A stretch of 64,000 nucleotides of DNA from contig NZ_JASGBJ010000002.1 of the NCBI RefSeq assembly GCF_030053415.1, forward strand, positions 806,001 through 870,000, given 5' to 3'. The translations under genes and the position numbers were made by a program. Source of the stretch: Marinobacter sp. CHS3-4. GTDB lineage: Bacteria; Pseudomonadota; Gammaproteobacteria; Pseudomonadales; Oleiphilaceae. The notes below the pieces were generated by a model. It saw only the letters and a list, made by a program, of their open reading frames with translations, did no database searches and was not told the origin of the DNA. Numbering within the stretch: position 1 is the stretch's first letter; every line of letters begins with the position of its first letter. Positions 1 to 8,641 of the stretch are shown here, one piece after another.

Positions 1-170
1 ACGCCGGTCAGTGTTTCAGACAGAACCTTATATTTGCCCTCGTTAACGGACGATACCGAATACATCACCACAAAGAATGCAAACAGCAGCGTGATAAAGT
101 CGGCGTAGGAGATCAGCCAGCGCTCCGTGTTGTGCAGATCGTCTTCCTCTGTCCTGCGACGTCGGATCAC
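1..170 (-). CDS. motD: flagellar motor protein MotD (MotB family), 5' part only
   Basis: This is the first 56 codons of a MotB-type stator protein; the rest lies beyond the left edge. The visible part has a basic and acidic N-terminus, then one membrane helix containing the WLISYADFITLLFAFF-type segment. The family carries its proton-binding aspartate in this helix, and the Asp in ADF fits. MotD anchors the stator to peptidoglycan through a C-terminal OmpA-like domain that is not visible here. The start is GTG at 170-168, overlapping the motC stop in a GTGA arrangement, so the two are translationally coupled. The MotD name rather than MotB rests on its place after cheB-motC, as in Pseudomonas. 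Confidence 0.88.
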   Translation of the reverse strand, partial: MIRRRRTEEDDLHNTERWLISYADFITLLFAFFVVMYSVSSVNEGKYKVLSETLTG

Positions 171-907
171 TGCAAGAAGCCTCTTAACCTTAGTTCGATG
201 GATTTCGGGTTCTCACCTTCGGCAATCGCGATGATCCCATCAATCATCATGTCTTCGTACCGCGTACGCTCGCGCAGAATACCCCTGAGCTTGTTGGCGA
301 CCGGGAAAAACAGCAGGTTGGCCAGAGCAACGCCGTAGATGGTGGCAACAAAAGCGGTGGCAATACCGCTGCCAAGGGATTGTGGGTCTTCAAGATTGGT
401 CATGACCTGGATCAGACCCATGACCGCACCGATAATACCGATGGTTGGAGAGTAGCCACCCATGGCTTCAAACACCCGGGCGGATTCAGTATCCCGCTGC
501 TCCCGGGATTCCAGATCCACTTCCATGATACTGCGAATGGTTTCGGCTTCGGATCCGTCTACGAGTAACTGAAGTCCTTTACGCGCAAAACGTTCCGGCT
601 CCTTTTCAGCCAGACCCTCCAGCCCCAGAAGCCCCTGCTTCCGAGCTTTCACGCTCCAATCAATGACTTTTCCAATGCCGTCTTCCAGACTGATATAAGG
701 CGGGAAAAACACCCAGCGAACCTGGCTAACCGCCCGTTTCAGCAGCGGCCAGGACGTTTGCAGAATCGTCGCCGCCAGGGTGCCGCCGATGACGATCAAG
801 GCTGCGGGACCATTAAACAACGATCCCAGCGCCCCACCCTCAAGAAGATTACCTCCAAGAATCGCCGCAAAAGCAAGAATGATACCGAGGAGGCTAAGGA
901 TGTCCAT
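167..907 (-). CDS. motC: flagellar motor protein MotC (MotA family)
   Basis: A 246-residue inner-membrane stator subunit. It starts with a hydrophobic helix (about residues 4-22), has a second near 35-50, a long cytoplasmic loop, and two closely spaced helices around 150-205 (GIIGAVMGLI, then ATIYGVALANLLFFP), which is the MotA/TolQ/ExbB channel pattern. With MotD it forms a proton channel that drives or stabilises flagellar rotation. The ATG shares one base with the cheB stop (TAATG) and the gene's stop overlaps the motD start, so it belongs to the cheA-cheB-motC-motD transcription unit. Confidence 0.93.
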   Translation of the reverse strand: MDILSLLGIILAFAAILGGNLLEGGALGSLFNGPAALIVIGGTLAATILQTSWPLLKRAVSQVRWVFFPPYISLEDGIGKVIDWSVKARKQGLLGLEGLAEKEPERFARKGLQLLVDGSEAETIRSIMEVDLESREQRDTESARVFEAMGGYSPTIGIIGAVMGLIQVMTNLEDPQSLGSGIATAFVATIYGVALANLLFFPVANKLRGILRERTRYEDMMIDGIIAIAEGENPKSIELRLRGFLQ

Positions 908-2049
908 TAGCTGACTCCTTCTACCAACCGCGCGCCAATCTCATCAAGAGCCAGAACTTCGTCACTCAGACCGGCCTTGGCTACCGCCATCGGCATGCCA
1001 TAGATGACCGAGGATTTCTCATCCTGGGACCAGACGTCTGATCCACTTTGCTTCATCAGGCGGCAGCCTTCTTTTCCGTCTGCGCCCATGCCGGTCAGGA
1101 TCAGGCCCAACGTTTTGCCGGGGAAGGCTCTGGCCACCGAACCAAAAGTAACGTCCACACAAGGCTTGTAGTGCAGACGATCATCCCCTGGCAGTATGCG
1201 AACTCGCGCCTGGCCGCCGCGGTTATCAACAATCATCTGTTTACCACCCGGGGCCAATAACGCCACGCCGGGCTTCAACGGATCGCCGTCCTCGGCCTGG
1301 CGGACCTCAATTTTGCACAGTTTGTTGAGACGCTCTGCAAACGCCGGCGTAAAACTCGCGGGCATATGTTGAATCAACAGAATGGGCGCAGGGAAAGACG
1401 CCGGGAGTCCCACAAGAACTCGCTGCAGAGCCACTGGGCCACCGGTCGACGTGCCAATCGCAACCACGCTGTAATGCTTCGCAGCGCCTCGGCGGGCGCT
1501 TCTTCTGGGTGCTTCCGGCTGCTCAGGCGCCTTTTCTGCTACGCGCTCCGGCGTCTTGGTGGCGGACCGCTCACGACCCGCTGATGGGCTCGATGAGGGT
1601 TTCGCCGCGGAGGACGGCGCCTTTGCAGGAGTTGGTGCCTTGTTGCCAGGCTGGCTGCGGGCAACATCCAGAATCCGTTCAATCAGTATCTTTTGGAGCT
1701 GACTGGAATCCCTGGCAATCTCTTCAAAGTTTTTGGGCAGAAAATCGACAGCCCCGGCTTCAAGAGCATCCAGTGTGACCCGGGCGCCCTCGTAAGTGAG
1801 CGACGAAAACATCAGCACGGGCACCGCCCGTTTGCTCATAATTTCCCGAACCGCAGAAATGCCATCCATGACCGGCATTTCGTAGTCCATGGTGATGACG
1901 TCTGGTTTCAGCTTCTCGGCCAGCTCAACGCCCTCACGGCCGTTCGTCGCAACACCAACCACCTTGATTTGGCCAGAAGCCGTCAGTATCTCCGTCAGTC
2001 GTTTGCGGAAAAACCCTGAATCGTCAACGACCAGGACAGAAACCGTCAT
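907..2049 (-). CDS. cheB: protein-glutamate methylesterase CheB
   Basis: A 380-residue chemotaxis response regulator that removes methyl groups from chemoreceptor glutamates. An N-terminal receiver domain (residues 1-125) has the acidic pair D9-D10 and phosphoacceptor D55 in TMDYEMP. A linker of about 60 residues, rich in Ala, Pro, Ser and Lys, follows (130-190). The C-terminal esterase domain carries a Ser-His-Asp triad: S201 in GTSTGG, H228 in IQHMP and D324 in TGMGADG. The linker is longer than in enteric CheB. It lies 38 bases after cheA and overlaps motC by one base, so adaptation, signalling and stator genes are likely cotranscribed. Confidence 0.96.
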   Translation of the reverse strand: MTVSVLVVDDSGFFRKRLTEILTASGQIKVVGVATNGREGVELAEKLKPDVITMDYEMPVMDGISAVREIMSKRAVPVLMFSSLTYEGARVTLDALEAGAVDFLPKNFEEIARDSSQLQKILIERILDVARSQPGNKAPTPAKAPSSAAKPSSSPSAGRERSATKTPERVAEKAPEQPEAPRRSARRGAAKHYSVVAIGTSTGGPVALQRVLVGLPASFPAPILLIQHMPASFTPAFAERLNKLCKIEVRQAEDGDPLKPGVALLAPGGKQMIVDNRGGQARVRILPGDDRLHYKPCVDVTFGSVARAFPGKTLGLILTGMGADGKEGCRLMKQSGSDVWSQDEKSSVIYGMPMAVAKAGLSDEVLALDEIGARLVEGVS

Positions 2050-2087
2050 CCATTTCTCCTAAACCTGGCCATGCTGCATTACTTCCC

Positions 2088-4361
2088 TTAGCCGTAGTGC
2101 TGCAGCAGGCTCGGAACATCGATAATAAGTGCGATACGGCCGTCACCGGTGATGGTGGCACCCGCCATACCGGGGGTACCCTGGAGCGCACGGCCAAGGG
2201 GCTTGATGACAACCTCCTCCTGGCCAATCAGCTGGTCCACTACAAACCCGACGCGGCGCGTTCCCATCGCAACGATGACCACGTGCCCGCTTTCAGGTTC
2301 TGGGCCACCGTCTCTAACCAGCCAGCGTTTGATGTGGAAAATCGGGAAAACCTTGTCCCGCACCACAATGCATTCGCGACCGTCCACAACATTTTTCTTG
2401 GTCAGATCCAGATGGAATATTTCCACCACATTGACCAGCGGCAAGGCGAACGACTGTTCGCCCAGCATAATCATCAGAGTAGGCATGATCGCCAGAGTCA
2501 ACGGCACTTTGATAACAATCCGCGACCCTTTGCCGAGCTCAGACTCGACATTGATCTGGCCATTCAGTTGACTGATTTTGGTTTTGACCACATCCATACC
2601 CACACCGCGACCAGAGACATCAGAGATCTGGTCCTTGGTGGAGAAGCCGGCCGAGAAAATCAGGTTGTAGCATTCGTTATTGGTCAGACGATCTGCAGCG
2701 TCCTGTTCGTATACGCCTTTCTCGACAGCCTTGCGTCTGAGCACGTCCGGGTCCATACCCGCACCATCATCACTGATGGAAAGCAGAATGTGGTCACCCT
2801 CCTGCTCTGCAGACAACACCACATTGCCCTGCCGGGGTTTGCCGGCCTTCTCGCGAACCTCAGGCGACTCTATGCCGTGATCAACGGAGTTGCGAACCAG
2901 GTGGACCAAAGGATCAGACAACGCCTCTACCAGGTTTTTGTCCAGGTCGGTATCTTCCCCGTGCATCTCAAGATTGATCTCTTTCTTGAGGCTTCGGGCC
3001 AGATCACGAACCACCCGGGGGAAACGACCAAACACTTTCTTGATGGGCTGCATCCGTGTGGCCATCACCGCAGACTGCAGATCCGTCGTGACAACATCCA
3101 GATTCGACACCGCTTTGTGCAAGTGCTCATCTTCACTGTCGGTACCCAGACGCTGAAGACGATTTCGAACCAGCACCAGCTCCCCCACCATGTTCATGAT
3201 GTCGTCCAACCGCTTGGTGTCGACGCGGACGGACGTTTCGGCCACCGGAGCATTAGCATCGCGGCCAGGCATGGCAGGCGCTGCGGCATTGCCAGCTTCT
3301 TTTCCGGATTCGGGCTTGGCTGCGGAGTCTTTATTCCCTGACGGCTCTTTTTTGGCTGGGGGCTCTTTCTTGGCTGAGGACTCTTTCTTCGCTGAAGGCT
3401 CTTTATTGGCTGAAGACTCTTTTTTCGCAGATGACTCTTTCTTCTCTGAAGAGTCTTTCTTCGCAGCCGGCTGTTTCTTGGCAGGGGCAGATTTCTCGTC
3501 GGCCTTACCTTCGGTGGGGCTGCCGCCTTTGCCGTGAAGATCGTCCAGGAGCTTTTCGAATTCATCATCACTGATCAGATCCGGATCACCGCCCTGATCT
3601 GAACTATCCCCTGAAGACTTGTCCTTCGCCGTGTCTTGTTTCTTGTCGTCTTTCTTCTCGTCTACCGGTGGTGGGCCGGAAAACTGGCCTTTTCCGTGCA
3701 AATCATCCAGCAGGCTCTCGAATTCATCATCAGTGATTTCGTCATCATCATTGTCTGAATCTGATGACTCTGCTTTCGCCGCCGGCTTGGCACTACCGCT
3801 GGCTTTCTTTTCGTCTTCCAGGGCGTCCAGAAGCTGCTCGAACTCGTCGTCAGTGATGTCGCCACCGTCATCTTCGCTGTCGTTGGACGAGTCGTCTGAG
3901 TCAGAGCCCTCCTCGTCCTCATCATCACTGCCTGCTTCAGGTTCTTCAGCGTCCTCGGGGTCTTCATCGCCTTCGGGGACTGCTAGCTTGTCCAGTGCCT
4001 GAATCAGTTGTTCTGGCGCTGGCGTGGGTTCCTCGCGATGACGCACCTCCTCGAACATGGAGTTAACGTTATCGAGCGCCTCCAGCACAACATCCATCAA
4101 ATCGGAATTAACTTTCCGCTTGTGATTGCGAAGGGTGTCGAAGACGTTTTCCGCGGAGTGGCAACAATTCACCAGTGCTTCCAACTGCAAGAAACCTGCA
4201 CCGCCCTTTACTGTGTGGAACCCACGGAAAATGGCGTTCAGCAAATCACTGTCGTCGGGACGCTGTTCAAGCTCCACCAATTCTTCAGACAGCTTTTCGA
4301 GTATTTCACCGGCCTCTACGAGAAAGTCCTGTAAAATCTCTTCATCAGCATCTAACGCCAT
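2088..4361 (-). CDS. cheA: chemotaxis histidine kinase CheA
   Basis: A 757-residue cytoplasmic kinase that phosphorylates CheY and CheB in response to chemoreceptors. The Hpt domain (1-130) has the phosphorylated histidine H49 in FHTVKGG. It is followed by an unusually long (about 245 residues) acidic, then lysine-rich linker instead of a compact P2 domain. Dimerisation helices start near 378; the ATP-binding domain shows NSVDHGIE, DDGAGMDP and GRGVGMDVV; a CheW-like domain ends the protein. The linker contains three copies of a DDEFExLLD motif and a tract of AKKESS-like repeats. The ATG at 4361 lies 17 bases after the cheZ stop. Kinase features are complete, so the protein should be active. 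Confidence 0.96.
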   Translation of the reverse strand: MALDADEEILQDFLVEAGEILEKLSEELVELEQRPDDSDLLNAIFRGFHTVKGGAGFLQLEALVNCCHSAENVFDTLRNHKRKVNSDLMDVVLEALDNVNSMFEEVRHREEPTPAPEQLIQALDKLAVPEGDEDPEDAEEPEAGSDDEDEEGSDSDDSSNDSEDDGGDITDDEFEQLLDALEDEKKASGSAKPAAKAESSDSDNDDDEITDDEFESLLDDLHGKGQFSGPPPVDEKKDDKKQDTAKDKSSGDSSDQGGDPDLISDDEFEKLLDDLHGKGGSPTEGKADEKSAPAKKQPAAKKDSSEKKESSAKKESSANKEPSAKKESSAKKEPPAKKEPSGNKDSAAKPESGKEAGNAAAPAMPGRDANAPVAETSVRVDTKRLDDIMNMVGELVLVRNRLQRLGTDSEDEHLHKAVSNLDVVTTDLQSAVMATRMQPIKKVFGRFPRVVRDLARSLKKEINLEMHGEDTDLDKNLVEALSDPLVHLVRNSVDHGIESPEVREKAGKPRQGNVVLSAEQEGDHILLSISDDGAGMDPDVLRRKAVEKGVYEQDAADRLTNNECYNLIFSAGFSTKDQISDVSGRGVGMDVVKTKISQLNGQINVESELGKGSRIVIKVPLTLAIMPTLMIMLGEQSFALPLVNVVEIFHLDLTKKNVVDGRECIVVRDKVFPIFHIKRWLVRDGGPEPESGHVVIVAMGTRRVGFVVDQLIGQEEVVIKPLGRALQGTPGMAGATITGDGRIALIIDVPSLLQHYG
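3531..3857 (-). repeat. three copies of a DDEFE-LLD-LHGKG motif in the CheA linker
   Basis: The cheA linker encodes the same short motif three times, at 3813-3857, 3693-3737 and 3531-3575 (CheA residues about 169-183, 209-223 and 263-277). Each reads I-T/S-DDEFE-x-LLD-x-L, and copies two and three continue with HGKG. They are separated by acidic or lysine-rich low-complexity sequence. Such an amphipathic acidic motif in a disordered linker resembles a short docking site, and the position matches where CheY and CheB bind in other CheA proteins. The docking role is inference. Confidence 0.7.
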
Positions 4362-4377
4362 GCGTTACCCTCTCAAC

Positions 4378-5175
4378 TCAGAAACCAAGGCTCGATAACA
4401 GATCATCTACGTCGTCCTGTCCGGAAACCACATCTTCCCGCTCTTCAGAATTGATCTGCGGGCCAACGCCTTTCTCGGAAGATTCCTTTTCCTTTTCTTC
4501 CAGTTCGTGCACTGTGCCAGTCATCTGATCCACATGGCTCGCCATAACCACAAGGTTCAAAAGGTGTTCTTCCACTTCCTTGACCAGTGTTGTGACCTTC
4601 TGGATAACCTGCCCTGTCAGATCCTGAAAATCCTGAGCCAGCAAAATCTCGGACAGGTTGTCGTAGGTCGCGCCTGCATCGGCATTCAAATTAATGAAGA
4701 AGGTATCGATTCGAGCGTACAGGGCTCTGAATTCTGACGGCTTCATTTCTCTGCGGCGCAACCTTTGCCATTCATCGCGCAGTTCGGCGGCTTCATCCCT
4801 CATAGAGCTGGCACGAGGCATCGCCTCTTCAACAAGATCCATCGTGCGATTGGCAGCCTTGCTGGTCATCTGCACCACGTATTCAAGCCGATCTGACGCA
4901 TCAGACATCATCGACAGCGCTTCAGATTGCTCGGCGTTGCGAGGATCAATCTGAAAATTCCGGATCGCCTCGTGCAGGCTGCGTGTCAGCCGCCCCACTT
5001 CCCTATATAAGCTCTGATCCCTGACTTCGCTCAGGTCGTTGATCAGCGTCATCGCTCGGGCATAATCACCGGCATTGACCTGCTCAACCAGCTCAGCAGC
5101 CTGATTGCGGAGCTTCTCGGTGACCTCGGGATCGAGGCTTTGATGGTCTTTCTCGCGCTTGCTCATGGAGCCCAT
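4378..5175 (-). CDS. cheZ: CheY-P phosphatase CheZ
   Basis: A 265-residue, mostly helical protein that speeds dephosphorylation of CheY. The active-site segment QDFQDLTGQV (181-190) gives D185 and Q189, equivalent to enteric D143 and Q147. The C-terminal tail DDVDDLLSSLGF is the usual CheY-P-binding helix. Two in-frame ATGs lie three codons apart, at 5175 and 5166; an AGAGG sequence four bases before the first supports 5175. The gene follows cheY by 11 bases and precedes cheA by 16, placing kinase, messenger and phosphatase in one unit. Confidence 0.95.
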   Translation of the reverse strand: MGSMSKREKDHQSLDPEVTEKLRNQAAELVEQVNAGDYARAMTLINDLSEVRDQSLYREVGRLTRSLHEAIRNFQIDPRNAEQSEALSMMSDASDRLEYVVQMTSKAANRTMDLVEEAMPRASSMRDEAAELRDEWQRLRRREMKPSEFRALYARIDTFFINLNADAGATYDNLSEILLAQDFQDLTGQVIQKVTTLVKEVEEHLLNLVVMASHVDQMTGTVHELEEKEKESSEKGVGPQINSEEREDVVSGQDDVDDLLSSLGF

Positions 5176-5186
5176 CCAACCTCTGG

Positions 5187-5570
5187 TTACTGGATTCGTT
5201 CGAAGATCTTCTCAATCTTTTCCTTGAGAACCGCTGCCGTGAACGGCTTAACCACATACCCGTTTACCCCGGCCTGCGCAGCCGAAACGATCTGGTCACG
5301 CTTTGCCTCTGCCGTCACCATCAGCACAGGCAGTGTTTTCAGATCGTCGTCAGCACGAACTTCCTTGAGCAGATCCAGGCCGGACATACCCGGCATATTC
5401 CAATCCGTTACCAGAAAATCGTACTTGCCGCTCTTGAGCATAGGCAGAGCGGTGTTGCCGTCATCTGCTTCATCGGTGTTGGTGAAACCGAGGTCTCGCA
5501 GCAGGTTTTTAATGATCCGTCTCATGGTTGAGAAATCATCCACGATCAGGATTTTCATGTTTTTGTCCAA
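5187..5570 (-). CDS. cheY: chemotaxis response regulator CheY
   Basis: A 127-residue single receiver domain that carries the signal from CheA to the FliM/FliN switch. The acidic pocket D11-D12, phosphoacceptor D56 in TDWNMPG, a conserved Thr in VTAEA and Lys in VKPFTA are all present. The start is probably TTG at 5570, because a GGAGG sequence sits five bases before it; the nearest ATG (5558) would be 17 bases from that site. About 86 bases separate it from fliA, the widest gap in this stretch, so it may have its own promoter, though I could not identify one. Confidence 0.95.
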   Translation of the reverse strand: MDKNMKILIVDDFSTMRRIIKNLLRDLGFTNTDEADDGNTALPMLKSGKYDFLVTDWNMPGMSGLDLLKEVRADDDLKTLPVLMVTAEAKRDQIVSAAQAGVNGYVVKPFTAAVLKEKIEKIFERIQ

Positions 5571-5656
5571 TGGGACCTCCAGTTAGAAATGCCCAGAATT
5601 CATTCTTTGTCGTTGGCCTACAGTTTAGCAGGCCATTGATTAATCCGCTGTTTCGG

Positions 5657-6388
5657 TTACTGATGCCATTCTGACAGCCGACCCCTTAAACGAAGTGCTG
5701 CCTGGCTGTGTATCTGGCTGACCCGGCTCTCGCTCACTCCCAGGACAGCGCCGATTTCTTTCAGGTTGAGCTCTTCCTGATAGTAGAGACTCAAAACCAA
5801 TTTTTCTCGCTCTGGCAGCTCCTCGATGGCACCGACCAGGCTGCTTCGGAAGCTGTCTGATGCCAGATCTTCCAGAGGGTTATCATCCGCGTCTGTTTGG
5901 TCTATCGGCAGCTCACCCGAATCATTAAGCTCATCCAGACTAAAAAGCCGCCCACTGTTGGCATCACTGAGTCCGGCGTAGTATTCGTTAATGTCCAGAC
6001 CCAGCTCTTCCGCCACTTCCCAATCCTGGGCTTCTCGTCCCAGACGGTCTTCCACTGTTTTGATCGCTCGGGCAATACGACGAGCATTTCGGTGAACTGA
6101 CCTGGGAACCCAGTCGCCCTTGCGAATCTCATCCACCATGGCGCCACGAATTCGAATGCCAGCGTAGGTTTCGAAAGTAGCGCCTTTGTCCGAACTGTAG
6201 CGTTGCGCCGCTTCCAGGAGCCCCATCATGCCAGCTTGCGTGAGGTCTTCCAGCTGAACGGATGGAGGGAGTCTCGCCATCAGGTGAAGTGCAATTTTCT
6301 TGACCAGAGGGGCATGCTCCTCAACCAGTGCTGAAGCGCCGCCTGATCCGGTTCTCTTATAAATTCCGAGTTCTTTCGCCAATGTCAT
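5657..6388 (-). CDS. fliA: flagellar sigma factor FliA (sigma-28)
   Basis: A 243-residue RNA polymerase sigma factor that transcribes late flagellar and chemotaxis genes. Region 2 includes LTQAGMMGLLEAA and the promoter-melting segment with FETYAGIRIRGAMVDEIR; region 4 includes LKEIGAVLGVSESRVSQIHSQA, a helix-turn-helix near the C-terminus. Length and motifs match the family. It follows fleN by 30 bases in the flhA-flhF-fleN-fliA series typical of polar flagellates. FlgM, its anti-sigma factor, is not in the window. Confidence 0.96.
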   Translation of the reverse strand: MTLAKELGIYKRTGSGGASALVEEHAPLVKKIALHLMARLPPSVQLEDLTQAGMMGLLEAAQRYSSDKGATFETYAGIRIRGAMVDEIRKGDWVPRSVHRNARRIARAIKTVEDRLGREAQDWEVAEELGLDINEYYAGLSDANSGRLFSLDELNDSGELPIDQTDADDNPLEDLASDSFRSSLVGAIEELPEREKLVLSLYYQEELNLKEIGAVLGVSESRVSQIHSQAALRLRGRLSEWHQ

Positions 6389-6418
6389 GTATCCGGTTAC
6401 TCAATGACAGGATCAAAA

Positions 6419-7231
6419 TCAGACTTCGACGAGCCGCTCCACAAAGAATTCCAGATGTCCTCTGGGAGATGATGGTAATGGCCAGTTGTCGACTTTTTCA
6501 GCCAGCGCCTTGATTGCGAGAGACGCCTTAGCCCGTGGGTATGCATCCAGAACCGCTTTTTGTCTTTGCACTGCTTTTTTAACCGCTTCGTCATACGGCA
6601 CTATTCCTACATATTGTAGCGCCACATCCAGGAACCGCTCGGTTACTCGCGTTAATTTATCAAACAGATGACGACCTTCCTGCTCATTTCGGACCTGATT
6701 GGCAAGGATACGGAATCGGTTGGTGCCGTAATCCCGATTCATTAATTTGATCAGGGCGTAGGCATCAGTAATCGAGGTAGGTTCGTCGCACACCACCAGA
6801 AGCAGCTCCTGGGACGCGCGAAGAAAACTGACAACGGATTCTGAAATACCGGCAGCAGTGTCCACAATCAATACGTCAATCTGGTCACCCAGCTCGCTGA
6901 ACGCATTGATCAAACCCGCATGTTCCATATTGGAAAGCTGGGTCATTCGCTGGGTTCCGGATGATGCGGGCACAATCTTGATGCCGCCGGGGCCGTTCAC
7001 CAACACGTCTCTCAGGTCGCACTCACCGGAAATAACATCCTGAATATTGCGATTGGCTGTTATACCAAGCAGTACGTCAATGTTGGCCAGGCCGAGGTCT
7101 GCATCCAGCAGAACCACACGACGCCCCATCTGGGACAGCGCAATGCCAAGATTGACTGACACGTTGCTCTTACCAACGCCCCCTTTTCCGCCTGAAACCG
7201 CAATTACCTGAACCGGGTGTGGTCTGCTCAT
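6419..7231 (-). CDS. fleN: flagellar number regulator FleN (FlhG), MinD-like ATPase
   Basis: A 270-residue ParA/MinD-family ATPase that limits the number of polar flagella, in Pseudomonas by acting against FleQ. The deviant Walker A motif SGGKGGVGKS lies at residues 13-22, followed by the switch region with LLDADLGLANIDVLLG and a Walker B-type LIVDTAAGISESV. No long membrane-targeting helix is evident beyond the basic C-terminus. It sits directly after flhF, its usual partner in setting flagellar place and number, with 61 bases between the genes. Confidence 0.94.
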   Translation of the reverse strand: MSRPHPVQVIAVSGGKGGVGKSNVSVNLGIALSQMGRRVVLLDADLGLANIDVLLGITANRNIQDVISGECDLRDVLVNGPGGIKIVPASSGTQRMTQLSNMEHAGLINAFSELGDQIDVLIVDTAAGISESVVSFLRASQELLLVVCDEPTSITDAYALIKLMNRDYGTNRFRILANQVRNEQEGRHLFDKLTRVTERFLDVALQYVGIVPYDEAVKKAVQRQKAVLDAYPRAKASLAIKALAEKVDNWPLPSSPRGHLEFFVERLVEV

Positions 7232-7292
7232 ACTGACTCTGTTCTCTTGCCCCGCCTGAGCGAGTGCTCTGCATTGTTTTTAGAGTGTATTC

Positions 7293-8582
7293 CTACACTG
7301 CAACGGCATTCTGTTGCTGGAGCTGCTTCAGCCTTTCTACAGCCATTCTCACCAGCGTGACAGACTCAGCTCGGTGCAGATCCTCAGGGATTTTCTGTCC
7401 ATTAGTGTAGTAAGCCACCGGCAAACCTGTCTCCATGACGAACCCCAGAGCCTCTCCCAGGGTCAACGCCTCGTCCGTTTTGGTGACCACACAACCAGAG
7501 AGATTTGCCATCTTATAGCAATGCCAGACGGATTTCATGATCCGAGGCTGACTGGTCGCAGATGCAACCAGATGCGTCTGTATACGATGATGACTCTTGG
7601 CCAGCTCATCGAGCTGTTCTTCATAGCCTTTATCGGAGCTGGTCAGCCCCGCCGTGTCAATCAACACCAGATGACGATCAGACAGGTCATCCAGAATATC
7701 GTCCAGAGAGTGGCGTTCATCAACCACCCGGACAGGCACGTTCAGAATCCGTCCGAATACAAACAACTGTTCGTGTGCCGCAACGCGGTAACGATCGGTA
7801 GTCACAAGCGCCAGGGATTCGGGGCCGTGCTGAAGCACGTAATGCGCCGCCAGCTTGCCGATCGTTGTTGTCTTGCCTGAACCTGTCGGGCCAACCAGGG
7901 CATAAACACCACCTGCTTCGCCCCACTCTGCACGATTGGTTTTTAGACCCGCTGACAGCATTTTAAGGGACTGTTTCCAACCTTCCTCCAGCCGACCTTC
8001 CCGGTGCCGCCGCGCCAGGCTTCCCGCCAGTTCCAGACCCAGCCCAAATTCCTGAAGCCGCTCGGTCAGTCGCTGCTGAACCGCATTATTCGCCGGCTTT
8101 TCCGCAGCCTCATGGCGCTGTGCGCTCATCATATCGCGAAGTGAACTGATCTCCGCCCGCATCTGCGCCAACTCGCCCGAATAGGCCTTTTCGGAAAATG
8201 GATCGGAGGCGTCCGTCTCCGCCTCCGAAAAACGGTTCTGCGCACTCTGGGGATGCCTCACTGCCGGTTGCTCCACCCGCTCTTTTTCTGACTGGGTCTC
8301 GCGAACTTCACGAATCCGGTCCCTGGAGCGATTCAATTCATCTTCCAGCTGACGATGCTGTTCGGCCTGCAATTCCGCCAACCGGGATCCATTGGTCGCT
8401 TCTTTAGCAGCGTCACCCAGACGCTGACGCGCCATGTTTTCGTCGTAATCCAAAGCCGTCACAATTTCGACACCACCATCGACCCGACGGTTGGAAAGAA
8501 TCACCGCGTCGTCGCCCATCTGCTCGCGGACCTGGCGCAGCGCCTCAGACATGCTTTGTGCGAAAAACCGTTTTACTTTCAT
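7293..8582 (-). CDS. flhF: flagellar biosynthesis GTPase FlhF
   Basis: A 429-residue SRP-type GTPase that directs flagellar assembly to the cell pole. The N-terminal B domain starts with MKVKRFFAQSMSEALRQV. A coiled and charged linker (about 65-165) leads to the N and G domains. The P-loop GPTGSGKTTTIGKL is at residues 231-244, LIDTAGL is the G3 element, and TKTDEALTLGEAL holds the guanine-specificity TKxD. It lies between flhA and fleN; the 59-base gap from flhA contains a GGAGG ribosome-binding site. Confidence 0.96.
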   Translation of the reverse strand: MKVKRFFAQSMSEALRQVREQMGDDAVILSNRRVDGGVEIVTALDYDENMARQRLGDAAKEATNGSRLAELQAEQHRQLEDELNRSRDRIREVRETQSEKERVEQPAVRHPQSAQNRFSEAETDASDPFSEKAYSGELAQMRAEISSLRDMMSAQRHEAAEKPANNAVQQRLTERLQEFGLGLELAGSLARRHREGRLEEGWKQSLKMLSAGLKTNRAEWGEAGGVYALVGPTGSGKTTTIGKLAAHYVLQHGPESLALVTTDRYRVAAHEQLFVFGRILNVPVRVVDERHSLDDILDDLSDRHLVLIDTAGLTSSDKGYEEQLDELAKSHHRIQTHLVASATSQPRIMKSVWHCYKMANLSGCVVTKTDEALTLGEALGFVMETGLPVAYYTNGQKIPEDLHRAESVTLVRMAVERLKQLQQQNAVAV

Positions 8583-8641
8583 GATGAACTTTCCTCCGGG
8601 GCCCGCGATATCCTTCGCCTGCCGCTATGTGAGCCGTGACC

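Noticed and set aside
2097..3341. 414-codon open frame on the plus strand, opposite cheA
   Set aside because: It lies wholly opposite a well-supported cheA gene, has no recognisable domain and has the His/Gln/Asn-rich composition usual for antisense of a GC-rich coding strand.
3300..3480. Repeated 15-30 base units that might suggest a CRISPR-like or tandem DNA repeat
   Set aside because: The units are imperfect, contiguous and in frame; they are codons of the lysine-rich CheA linker and not spaced repeats.
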